Assembly: GCA_020721905.1 (NCBI GenBank)
Contig: DYLU01000035.1
Location: forward strand, 1 to 33,832
DNA length: 33,832 nucleotides
Reading direction: 5' to 3'
DNA from: Leptospira biflexa
GTDB lineage: Bacteria > Spirochaetota > UBA4802 > UB4802
Position numbers and translations under genes: made by a program. A model generated the notes under the pieces. The model saw only the letters and a program-made list of their open reading frames with translations, searched no databases and was not told the DNA's origin. Shown here one piece after another: positions 8,366-15,034 of the stretch (its first letter is position 1; each line of letters opens with the position of its first letter).

Positions 8366-8833
8366 ATGAATATAGAAACAACTACCTGTATTTCACTAAA
8401 ACATCTGGAACTTATTAAAGTATATGCAGAAAAAAATAACATGCCGGTATATTCCTTTATTGTCAATTTTATAAACTTTGTTGTGACACACAAAGAAATA
8501 CAGGTGAAAGCCTGTTCACGGTTGTCATACAGGCCACGTCATAGTGGTGAGTGGAAACGCTTACATATTATATTGCTGGAACATGAATATGAGTTTGTTA
8601 TGGATGTCAGGAAGGTGTATAAGATGTCTCTGGCAAAGGTTATTGCGTTTTGCATTGATAAATACCTGATTGATTTTGTCAATGCCCTTGAAAAGGAAGA
8701 AGATATCGATAACTATCGTTGTTGTGGATATACATTCAGCGTTTACCTGGAAGAAGGCATACAATGTTGCCAGTTTTACTGGGGGCCACCCCCTGAAATA
8801 CTAAAAGAAACACACGCCACCCGGCAAATGTAA
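8366..8833 (+). CDS. Protein with two ribbon-helix-helix-like units
   Basis: 155 residues from ATG 8366, chosen because GGGAGG (8355-8360) is 5 bases upstream; the frame is open 19 codons further but without a ribosome site. Residues 5-42 (strand TTCISL, then helices) and about 63-105 (strand RLHIIL, helix EHEYEFVMDV, then the turn KMSLAKVIAFCIDKYL) each have the strand-helix-turn-helix pattern of ribbon-helix-helix DNA-binding units. The C-terminal 40 residues carry two Cys pairs (RCCGY, IQCCQF), perhaps for metal binding. It might be a monomeric RHH regulator; no family was recognised and its target is unknown. Confidence 0.6.
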   Translation: MNIETTTCISLKHLELIKVYAEKNNMPVYSFIVNFINFVVTHKEIQVKACSRLSYRPRHSGEWKRLHIILLEHEYEFVMDVRKVYKMSLAKVIAFCIDKYLIDFVNALEKEEDIDNYRCCGYTFSVYLEEGIQCCQFYWGPPPEILKETHATRQM

Positions 8834-8851
8834 CCTATAATCAAATTATTA

Positions 8852-8881
8852 TTGACATCTGCATTTATCCATGCATACAAT
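8852..8881 (+). promoter_or_regulatory. Sigma-70-type promoter for the small membrane protein
   Basis: TTGACA (8852-8857), an 18-base spacer and TACAAT (8876-8881). It sits about 60 bases upstream of ATG 8942 and just after the preceding stop. Confidence 0.65.
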
Positions 8882-8941
8882 AAACAGGTTGTACCAGGGA
8901 ATGGTATATTTTTTATTTAAAGAAAAGGAGGTCGCATAATT

Positions 8942-9256
8942 ATGAATGGCGATGTACTTATCCAGAACATCATTAATCTATTTGTAATGGCAATTATACT
9001 TGAAGCAGCTGTTATGGCCATTTTTTCCATGTCAGCTTTCCGTGATATGAAAATGACCCGTGCTGTTGAAGCAACACGGGATGTGATTATATTGCTTGGA
9101 GCTTTTTTCCTGTGCTACAAAGTTGATGTGCTGCACGTATTCAAAGGCACTGGATTAAAAATACCAGTTCTTTTTGATGTAATTATCAGTACACTTGTAC
9201 TGACGCGTATGACCAATTTTGTGAGGCAGGTATTCAATCGTCTGCGTCAGGATTAG
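8942..9256 (+). CDS. Small membrane protein of unknown function
   Basis: A 104-residue protein preceded by a perfect AAGGAGG. Three hydrophobic segments are visible: about residues 5-30 (IINLFVMAIILEAAVMAIF), 46-61 (VIILLGAFFLCY) and 73-93 (IPVLFDVIISTLVLTRM). The C-terminus is basic (RQVFNRLRQD). It has its own promoter and converges with spoVG. The size and topology recall holin-like or small regulatory membrane proteins, but no family signature was recognised. Confidence 0.75.
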   Translation: MNGDVLIQNIINLFVMAIILEAAVMAIFSMSAFRDMKMTRAVEATRDVIILLGAFFLCYKVDVLHVFKGTGLKIPVLFDVIISTLVLTRMTNFVRQVFNRLRQD

Positions 9257-9307
9257 TGCCGTTAGTTTCTAGCAAACGACTGCCAGCAGCAATGGTTTTT
9301 TCCCGGG

Positions 9308-9316
9308 AACTATCGC
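9308..9316 (-). repeat. Dispersed 9-mer GCGATAGTT
   Basis: Exact intergenic copy next to the palindrome TTCCCGGGAA, downstream of both the small membrane protein and spoVG. Confidence 0.9.
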
Positions 9317-9357
9317 CAATAAAAGATTATTAGAAAAATTTTTAAATACCTGCAATA

Positions 9358-9383
9358 CAAAAACGCCCCACCAGAGGTGTGGT
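9358..9383 (-). terminator. Rho-independent terminator of spoVG
   Basis: Read on the - strand: stem CC-A-CACC, loop TCT, stem GGTGGG, then GCG and a T5 run. It starts about 37 bases after the spoVG stop. Confidence 0.65.
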
Positions 9384-9388
9384 TACAT

Positions 9389-9406
9389 CCTTACGGTTTC
9401 CGAAGG
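9389..9406. other. Second hairpin between spoVG stop and its terminator
   Basis: CCTT-A-CGG, loop TTT, CCG-AAGG forms a 7-bp stem with one bulge. Flanking GCCC (9365-9368) and GGGC (9407-9410) could close a three-way structure with the terminator hairpin. Confidence 0.45.
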
Positions 9407-9419
9407 GGGCTACATAGTA

Positions 9420-9719
9420 TCAGGATTTTTTAACCTTATTGTCCACTGAGTAGCTGGTATTCATCACTTCGTTATATCTGTCAATAATTGCACTTGTGAT
9501 GAGGTCCCGTGCTTCCTGAGTAATGGGGAAGAACAGGTCAATGTACTCACCATTTTTGCGCTTGTTGGACGGCATACCAATAAAGATGCCTTTGTCCCCT
9601 TTTACAATCCGCAAATTCTTAACAACAAACTTGTCTAACAAAGTGATGTTGGCAAACCCCAGAGTTTTCCCTAAATTATCTTTGGGGAACACCCTTACTT
9701 CGGTAATAATGTCGTTCAT
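9420..9719 (-). CDS. spoVG: SpoVG-family RNA/DNA-binding regulator
   Basis: A 99-residue SpoVG homologue. The family core is easily read: ITEVRVFP at the N-terminus, then FANITLLDKFVVKNLRIV, GIFIGMPSNKR and YIDLFFPITQEARDLI. SpoVG proteins bind nucleic acids and regulate diverse genes in Firmicutes and in Borrelia. GGTGGTG precedes the ATG. The gene is monocistronic, with its own promoter (9755-9784) and terminator (9358-9383). Inverted copies of the dispersed 9-mer lie on either side, at 9308 and 9875. Confidence 0.97.
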   Translation of the reverse strand: MNDIITEVRVFPKDNLGKTLGFANITLLDKFVVKNLRIVKGDKGIFIGMPSNKRKNGEYIDLFFPITQEARDLITSAIIDRYNEVMNTSYSVDNKVKKS

Positions 9720-9754
9720 GTGATCACCACCATACCGTATGTATAATTTTATAG

Positions 9755-9784
9755 ATTATAAAATTTTGCCTTAATATACGTCAA
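9755..9784 (-). promoter_or_regulatory. Sigma-70-type promoter of spoVG
   Basis: On the - strand, TTGACG (9779-9784), an 18-base spacer and a perfect TATAAT (9755-9760), about 35 bases upstream of the spoVG start. The flanks are AT-rich. Confidence 0.75.
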
Positions 9785-9874
9785 GCAAAATAATTTTTTG
9801 TATTATAATATTACTTTATCTCTTCAGGGCTTAAAAATAGTCAAAATTTCGTAATCATGTCTTACATGGTATAT

Positions 9875-9883
9875 GCGATAGTT
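9875..9883 (+). repeat. Dispersed 9-mer GCGATAGTT
   Basis: Exact intergenic copy between the spoVG promoter and the 3' end of the large membrane protein gene. Confidence 0.9.
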
Positions 9884-9895
9884 ATGGTTAAAAAT

Positions 9896-11323
9896 TCATA
9901 GTTTGCTACTGTAGAGTTTTCTGAATATCAGGCCGCACAGTAATAGCACAAGAAATAAAACCATGACTGGTGCCAGAGTGCACAGTGAAATGGTGGATGC
10001 CAGTTCACGTAACAAGTGTGCTGAAATGAGCGATACTGTATCAGACTGATGAATACATAAAAGTGGGAATACTATACCAGCGGCACCAATGCAAAGGATT
10101 ATGGCCGAAGGATAAATTAACATCCGTTTCAGCCATAAGAGTTTTTGTATACTCTCTGTTGATGAAAATATAATAAATACTATATATAGCAATACTAAAA
10201 TGATAGTGGTGTACACAAAATATCTTGCATACGAAAAAATTTTTATAATACTTATTACTGCGTCAGCGGTATCACCCGATAGTATAATATTGTGTTTATA
10301 GATAATCCCATCATCAAACCACAATCCTGCTTTTTTAAGATAACCACTGCCAATGAATTCCCCAATTGCAGTATCAGCAAATGTAAATACTGCTGTTAAA
10401 AAAGTCCTGTTTTTAAGGTTTGGTGTTTTTTTAATTTCTTCTGCCAGTATATCACTCAGGATGTGTTTTTTAACGCCATTTTCGGTTGCCCACAAACTGA
10501 TAGTGATATCAGGCAAAAGAATTTGGGAAACTTTTTTGGGATTCAGCGGATTGCTGCTATCATTCAGTTCCAGTATGTATAGAGATTTGATTGTATTATA
10601 TGATGTAAAGAAATTAATATATTTTTGCAGTAGCGGAACAATGTTGCTATCAATAAGTTTTTCATGAATTATGGCAGTGATAACAGGTTTTAGTAAATCT
10701 AAGTCATCATTAAGCTTTGAAGCAAATGTGTTTTGATGCTCTTGTATAATTTCATTTGCTTCTTCCTGTTTTTCGTTGTATTCATCCTGAGCTTCTTCAA
10801 ATGTATCTTCAATTTCTTCAAGCTTTTCTTTTGCAGCAGCAATATCAGATTTATACGTGTCACGGTACTCTTCTATGGATTCAATCTGCCTTTGAATTTT
10901 TGCAAGCTCTGCTTTTTGGTTATTTTCAAATGATTGTTTGTTGGGGAATGCCTGTTTTACATCACTGTACGATAAATTTTTTATTTCTTCAAGCTGCTTT
11001 TGCAGCTTTTCATATTCTTCAGTTTTATTTATTATATCATATGCTTTTTTGGCTTCTTTGTATTGTTTTTTTGCTGCCTGATATGTCAGTACATATGATG
11101 CAAGGCCAACCTTGTTGTCAATTTCTTTCTGAATGGATTGTGTATGTTCAAGATTTTTTGCTTTAACAAAGGTGCCAATAATGTCGGTATGTTTAAGAAT
11201 TGCAGTGTAAAACGCGGGTGTAGTTAACAGGACATAGAGTATTGATACAATAATGCATAACGGTAAAAGGATTATAGCTATACTATTAATAGTTGTGAAT
11301 AGAATTCCCCTGTTTTGTGACAT
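9896..11323 (-). CDS. Large membrane protein with periplasmic coiled coil, function unknown
   Basis: 475 residues. An N-terminal membrane segment (about residues 12-34, INSIAIILLPLCIIVSILYV) is followed by a charged heptad-rich coiled coil (about 75-195, for example KLQKQLEEIKNL and EEAQDEYNEKQEEANEII). A mixed domain of about 150 residues follows, then three C-terminal membrane segments (about 365-390, 400-423 and 442-466). GGAGGACAGGT precedes the ATG. It appears to be a single gene, divergent from the decayed lol operon. The layout suggests an extracytoplasmic domain between membrane anchors; no family was recognised. Confidence 0.75.
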   Translation of the reverse strand: MSQNRGILFTTINSIAIILLPLCIIVSILYVLLTTPAFYTAILKHTDIIGTFVKAKNLEHTQSIQKEIDNKVGLASYVLTYQAAKKQYKEAKKAYDIINKTEEYEKLQKQLEEIKNLSYSDVKQAFPNKQSFENNQKAELAKIQRQIESIEEYRDTYKSDIAAAKEKLEEIEDTFEEAQDEYNEKQEEANEIIQEHQNTFASKLNDDLDLLKPVITAIIHEKLIDSNIVPLLQKYINFFTSYNTIKSLYILELNDSSNPLNPKKVSQILLPDITISLWATENGVKKHILSDILAEEIKKTPNLKNRTFLTAVFTFADTAIGEFIGSGYLKKAGLWFDDGIIYKHNIILSGDTADAVISIIKIFSYARYFVYTTIILVLLYIVFIIFSSTESIQKLLWLKRMLIYPSAIILCIGAAGIVFPLLCIHQSDTVSLISAHLLRELASTISLCTLAPVMVLFLVLLLCGLIFRKLYSSKL

Positions 11324-11544
11324 ACCTGTCCTCCGGTTGCAAAAGTATTCTTTACGATACAGTTTTTAAAATAAAAGATTCAAGGATAACTTTGCGTATT
11401 AACCTACCAGTGAAATCTAAAATAACAAGTTTATGGAATTACTACAGGCAAAACCATCAGACATCGTGCATCAATGTTTTTGATAATTAATACATCATAC
11501 TACACAATCAATTACATCTGAAATAATCTGGCACATTAAAATGC

Positions 11545-11616
11545 ACTGTAATACAGTTACTGTTATGCAAAAAATTGCATACTATAAATTTTTAGTCAAT
11601 GTAATTTTATATTGAC
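11545..11616. promoter_or_regulatory. Cluster of operator-like inverted repeats
   Basis: Three ACTGT/ACAGT half-sites in alternating orientation, a 7-bp dyad with an A4 centre, and a GTCAAT/ATTGAC dyad, all within 72 bases and just upstream of the putative promoter of the lol-like operon. Confidence 0.35.
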
Positions 11617-11628
11617 AGTGGACTTTTA

Positions 11629-11656
11629 TTGATGTTGCATTATATATTTTTATAAT
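11629..11656 (+). promoter_or_regulatory. Putative promoter of the decayed lol-like operon
   Basis: TTGATG (11629-11634), a 16-base spacer and a perfect TATAAT (11651-11656), about 85 bases before the GTG start at 11741. Confidence 0.45.
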
Positions 11657-11740
11657 CATGGTTAATATAGCAGAAACGTTGTTAAGACTATATGTGGTTA
11701 TGGTACCTATTGTATATCTGTACTTTTGCGGAGGATAATC

Positions 11741-12128
11741 GTGAAGCAGTATATCTGTATATTGGCAATCCTTCTTATTCCTGCGAAGATGGGAGTGAAC
11801 ATTAAAGCTTGTATCATATGATAATCGGTTAAAGAGGATGTCTTTTGCTGAAATTCTTTCACCAAAAAAAGATGCCGGCAACCGGTTTCTCTTGATTAAT
11901 GACAACATGTGGCACTATGTGCCAAAACTGCAGCAGACAATAAAGATATCACCGTCCATGATGCTTCAGTCGTGGATGGGTTCGGATTTTACCAATGATG
12001 ACATTGTTAAGCAATCAAGCCTTATTGATGACTACACCCATACCCTTGAAGGCAGGGAAACTGTTCGTGGCGTTGAATGTTTTAAAGTTGTGCTTGTGCC
12101 AAAGCCCAATGCAGCAGTGGTGTGGGTT
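11741..12128 (+). pseudogene. Remnant of LolA-like outer-membrane lipoprotein-sorting protein
   Basis: GTG 11741, preceded by GGAGG, opens a signal peptide (KQYICILAILLIPA) that runs into TGA about 27 codons later. A second frame from about 11811 then encodes the conserved core of this LolA-like family: YDNRLKRMSFAEILSPKKDA, NMWHYVPKLQQTIKI, SPSMMLQSWMGSDFTNDD and YTHTLEGRETVRGVECFKV, up to PKPNAAVVW. The region between signal peptide and core is deleted out of frame, and the C-terminal third after AAVVW is missing. The protein would normally work with the ABC transporter that follows. The gene is clearly broken. Confidence 0.82.
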
Positions 12129-12132
12129 GCGC

Positions 12133-12907
12133 CATGATTATCCTGCTGAATGCATTTGCCAAAGGTGGCCACAACCAGATGATAGAACGATGCAACTGGT
12201 CTTGTTATGGGGCATCTTCATATCCATGAAAAAGGATACTGGGAAAACAAAACAATCGATTATGCATTTAAAGCAGATGAGTCCATAGAAAAGGCATTAT
12301 CCGGTAACAAATATATATATGCTTACTGCAGGCGTATCATGTGTGATGCCCTTATTGCAAAAGGCGGGACAACAAAAGGCGTCATGATACAGGGTGTTGA
12401 GCCTGTACGTGAAAAGCAGGTGTGCGGTTTGCACAAATGCATTATTAAAGGTCGCTACCTGAATGATGATGACAGCGCTCATGCAGTGATAGGTGCTACC
12501 CTGGCTGAAAATTTAAAAGCAGATATAGGCAATACTGTTGCCGTTATTTCACAGGGATTTGACGGTTCCATTGCAGCTCTACACCTTACCATTGCCGGCA
12601 TATTCAAAATCGGTAATCCAGAGTATGACAAATTTCTGCTGCAGATGCCGCTGAAGCAGGCTGATGAAACGTTCAGCATGATGGGGTACATTCACGCATA
12701 TATCATTAAAGCTTCACAGATAGATAAAATTGATAGTATTACCACTACACTTTCACAACAACTGCAAAACAATGTAGAGGTATCAGGATGGGAAAAACTA
12801 ATGCCTGAGCTTATGCAGTTTATAATCATGGATGATGTCAGTGGTTATCTTTTTGACTTTATGCTGTTTCTTGTGGTGGCGTTTGGCATACTTAATATCA
12901 TTCAGAT
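12133..12907 (+). pseudogene. Remnant of LolC/E-type (MacB/FtsX family) ABC permease
   Basis: The remnant starts abruptly inside the first membrane segment (IILLNAFAKGGHNQMIER, 12135 onward). A one-base frameshift follows at about 12190, and the next frame continues ATGLVMGHLHIHEKGYWENK through the periplasmic MacB-type domain. It reaches the second membrane segment (FMLFLVVAFGILNIIQM) and stops there; the last half of the permease is gone. At 12907/12908 it is fused out of frame to the ATPase remnant. Both ends are deletion junctions with the neighbouring remnants, so no working permease can be made. Confidence 0.82.
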
Positions 12908-13091
12908 GGACAACTTGTGCACGCCTTGCGCGGAGTAAATCTTTTATTGTACACAGGTGAATTTGCAGCAATAGCCGGTCCTTAAGGTTCGGGAAAGACT
13001 ACATTGCTTAATTGCATTGGGTGTCTGGATTATCCCACACTAGGAAATGTATATATAGAAGGCACTGATATTTCAAAGCTTGGTCCAAAGG

Positions 13092-13100
13092 AACTATCGC
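13092..13100 (-). repeat. Dispersed 9-mer GCGATAGTT
   Basis: First of three copies in the ABC ATPase remnant. Confidence 0.9.
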
Positions 13101-13205
13101 GCCTGCGTCTTTTTAAAATAGGATTTATATTTCAGGCATACAACCTTATCCCGGTATTGACAGCACTGGAAAATGTTGAGCACATCCTTCTTTTACAGGG
13201 TATGG

Positions 13206-13214
13206 GCGATAGTT
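13206..13214 (+). repeat. Dispersed 9-mer GCGATAGTT
   Basis: Second copy in the ATPase remnant, inverted relative to the first; extended match GCGATAGTTAC. Confidence 0.9.
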
Positions 13215-13345
13215 ACCGAAAAAGAAAAACTGCTGAGGTACTGGAGCTTGTAGGCTTAAAAGATGAAATGCACCCTCTTCCGCACGAGCTTTCCGGCGGT
13301 CAGCAGCAGCGGGTGGCAATAGCACGCGCTATTGTTTCAAGCCCG

Positions 13346-13354
13346 GCGATAGTT
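13346..13354 (+). repeat. Dispersed 9-mer GCGATAGTT
   Basis: Third copy in the ATPase remnant, at the Walker B region. Confidence 0.9.
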
Positions 13355-13558
13355 TTAGCCGATGAGCCCACTGCCAATGTGGACCAGAAAACCGGCAGCG
13401 CGCTTCTTGATTTAATGGAACACCTGAATAAAGAAAAGCAGATAACATTTCTTTTTTTCACCCATGACCCAATGGTGATGAAACGTGCATACCGGCTGAT
13501 TAATATAATTGATGGAATGATTGTGAAGGATACTATGTTAAGGAAAAGGAAGAAATAA

Positions 13559-13580
13559 AAAAATAATTATGATTATTTTT
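13559..13580 (+). terminator. Weak A/T-only hairpin after the ATPase remnant
   Basis: A 9-bp stem (AAAAATAAT / ATTATTTTT) with loop TATG directly after the stop, ending in a T-run. It has no G or C in the stem, so its strength is doubtful. Confidence 0.3.
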
Positions 13581-13634
13581 ATCTCATTTTATTAGTATAA
13601 CACTTTTTCATATATCCTATACTCAGGGAAAAAC

Positions 13635-14908
13635 ATGAACAGGATAATCAGTCGTTGTGTTTATGCACTGCACGGAGCATTATATTTTTTACTTACTGTT
13701 TTAATCCAGTCTATGCGCAGGATGTATCCCTAAACGACATGCTGAATTTTTCACTTTCTGGATATTATCAAAATCTTTTTGTTGGATATAAACTTAATGA
13801 ATACTATTCGGAAGATTATACACTAAAAGAAAAACTGCTTGTAACTGATGTTAACAGAGTACGCCTTTCACCCCGGTGTGATATTGGCCGGAATATTATG
13901 TTTCATGCTGATATCGATAATGAATTTATCGTATCAAATTATATGCAAAGCAAAACATTTGATGCAACCTGGATTGGATTCATGTATGATGAATTGTATT
14001 CAGGTTATTATGATTATCGCAACAATACCGGCTACTATCGCTTAAAGCTGCACCGTGCATTTGGCAAATGTATCATGGGGAAAGCAACCATTACTTTAGG
14101 AAGGCAGCTGGTACATTTTGGAAGCGGAAAAATATGGAATCCACTTGATATTATAAATCCAATATCGCCACTTTCCTTTGAAGGAGCAGAAGAGACAAAG
14201 GGAGTGGACGCCCTGCGCTTTGAACTGTACCCTGCACATTTTTTTGAAGTAGGGTTTGTGTATGTGCCTCAGCGAAAGAACAATGCGTTTGATGATAGTT
14301 TTGGTAATTCAGTGTACCTCTTGCGCAATAAGGTAGTATGTGGCAATACAAAGATTGCACTGCTGGCAGGAAAAATACTGCAAAGGCATGTTGGAGGTGC
14401 ATATATTTCACTGCCAGTGTATGATGGTTTGTTGCGAGGAAGCTTCCTTCTGAATAAAGATGAAGATAGTATGTACTATATTGCCGGTACAGGCTATGAT
14501 TATTCCTTTGAAAGCGGTTTCAGTATACTGCTGGAGTATTTTTATAATGGCTACTGTCTGTCTCAAAATGCTGAGTTGTATCAGGCATATTCTGAAAGTA
14601 TTGTGTACGGCATGAATGAAGAACGGTACCGTACGCTTGCATTTCATTTCCTGACATATAACAGACATTATGCAGGACTATCGGTAAGTTTTTCCGGAGC
14701 TTCACTCTTTAGCGCCAGTGTAACATCTGTTCTTGATTTTGAAGGGCATGGCGTAATGCTTATCCCATCAGTAGTGTATAATGTAATGGAAGATTGTGAC
14801 CTGACTTTTTATATGTTATATGCGATAGTTACTGGCAATAAGCTTTCAGATTTTTCCTCATTTGACAATAAACCTGCACTTGCAGCAGAAGTTAAATATT
14901 ATTTTTAA
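13635..14908 (+). pseudogene. Outer-membrane beta-barrel protein, signal peptide out of frame
   Basis: ATG 13635 (AGGGA upstream) starts a good signal peptide, MNRIISRCVYALHGALYF, but this frame ends at TAA 13730-13732. The downstream frame encodes FNPVYAQDVSLNDMLNF (a signal-peptidase-like VYA-QD site) and about 390 more residues of barrel-like alternating strands. These include GRQLVHFGSGKIWNPLDIIN and GVDALRFELYP, which resemble porin-like outer-membrane families, and a C-terminal aromatic end (KYYF). One extra base in the T6 tract at 13685-13690 would join both frames. A poor alternative start is TTG 13655. The gene follows the decayed lol-like genes. It may be inactivated, phase-variable, or affected by a sequencing error. 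Confidence 0.7.
14822..14830 (+). repeat. Dispersed 9-mer GCGATAGTT
   Basis: Copy near the 3' end of the outer-membrane protein gene; extended match GCGATAGTTACTG. Confidence 0.9.
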
Positions 14909-14997
14909 TATACTTTAACCAGTTTTTTGCATGTTGTAGTAAAATTCAGTCAGGGTGATGGCGGAAGCTGTGATAAACCTGACGGGTAAAATTAATC

Positions 14998-15026
14998 TTG
15001 AAATTTTCCACATTATATTGTATAAT
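14998..15026 (+). promoter_or_regulatory. Promoter of the hybrid kinase, implying a leaderless mRNA
   Basis: TTGAAA (14998-15003), a 17-base spacer and a perfect TATAAT (15021-15026). The start codon at 15035 lies only 8 bases after the -10 box, where transcription itself would begin. No Shine-Dalgarno site is present. Confidence 0.7.
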
Positions 15027-15034
15027 AGTGTGAT

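Larger units (their letters stand above)
11324..11740. other. AT-rich divergent intergenic region with clustered inverted repeats
   Basis: This lies between the - strand membrane protein and the + strand LolA-like remnant. It holds ACTGTAATACAGTTACTGT (11545-11563, alternating ACTGT/ACAGT units), TATGCAA-AAAA-TTGCATA (11564-11581), an imperfect dyad GTCAAT-N10-ATTGAC (11595-11616), and a + strand promoter (11629-11656). No protein-coding signal was found. Confidence 0.5.
12908..13558 (+). pseudogene. LolD/MacB-type ABC ATPase with nonsense codon in Walker A
   Basis: The frame reads GQLVHALRGVNLLLYTGEF, then AAIAGP, a TAA stop at 12983-12985, then GSGKTTLLNCIG: the Ser of the family GPSGSGKTT motif is replaced by a stop (TCA to TAA would be one change). 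The rest is intact: Q loop FQAYNLIP, signature LSGGQQQRVAIARA, Walker B IVLADEPTAN and the H loop FFTHD. The first residues of the gene are lost at the permease junction. Restart at TTG 13004 would give 184 residues lacking Walker A. It contains three copies of the dispersed 9-mer within 263 bases. Confidence 0.85.

Noticed and set aside
9361-9413. Possible known riboswitch downstream of spoVG
   Set aside because: It lies 3' of a gene rather than in a leader, and does not match c-di-GMP, fluoride, preQ1 or guanidine consensus patterns that I can recall.
11838-12137. The 99-codon open frame as an intact small gene
   Set aside because: It encodes the middle of a longer LolA-like protein, with its signal peptide in another frame upstream and no C-terminal part.
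12185-12195. Programmed frameshift in the permease
   Set aside because: No slippery heptamer or pseudoknot is visible, and the gene is truncated at both ends.
12983-12985. In-frame TAA in the ATPase as possible recoding
   Set aside because: TAA is not a known selenocysteine or pyrrolysine codon, and the neighbouring permease and LolA-like genes are broken too, so decay is the simpler reading.
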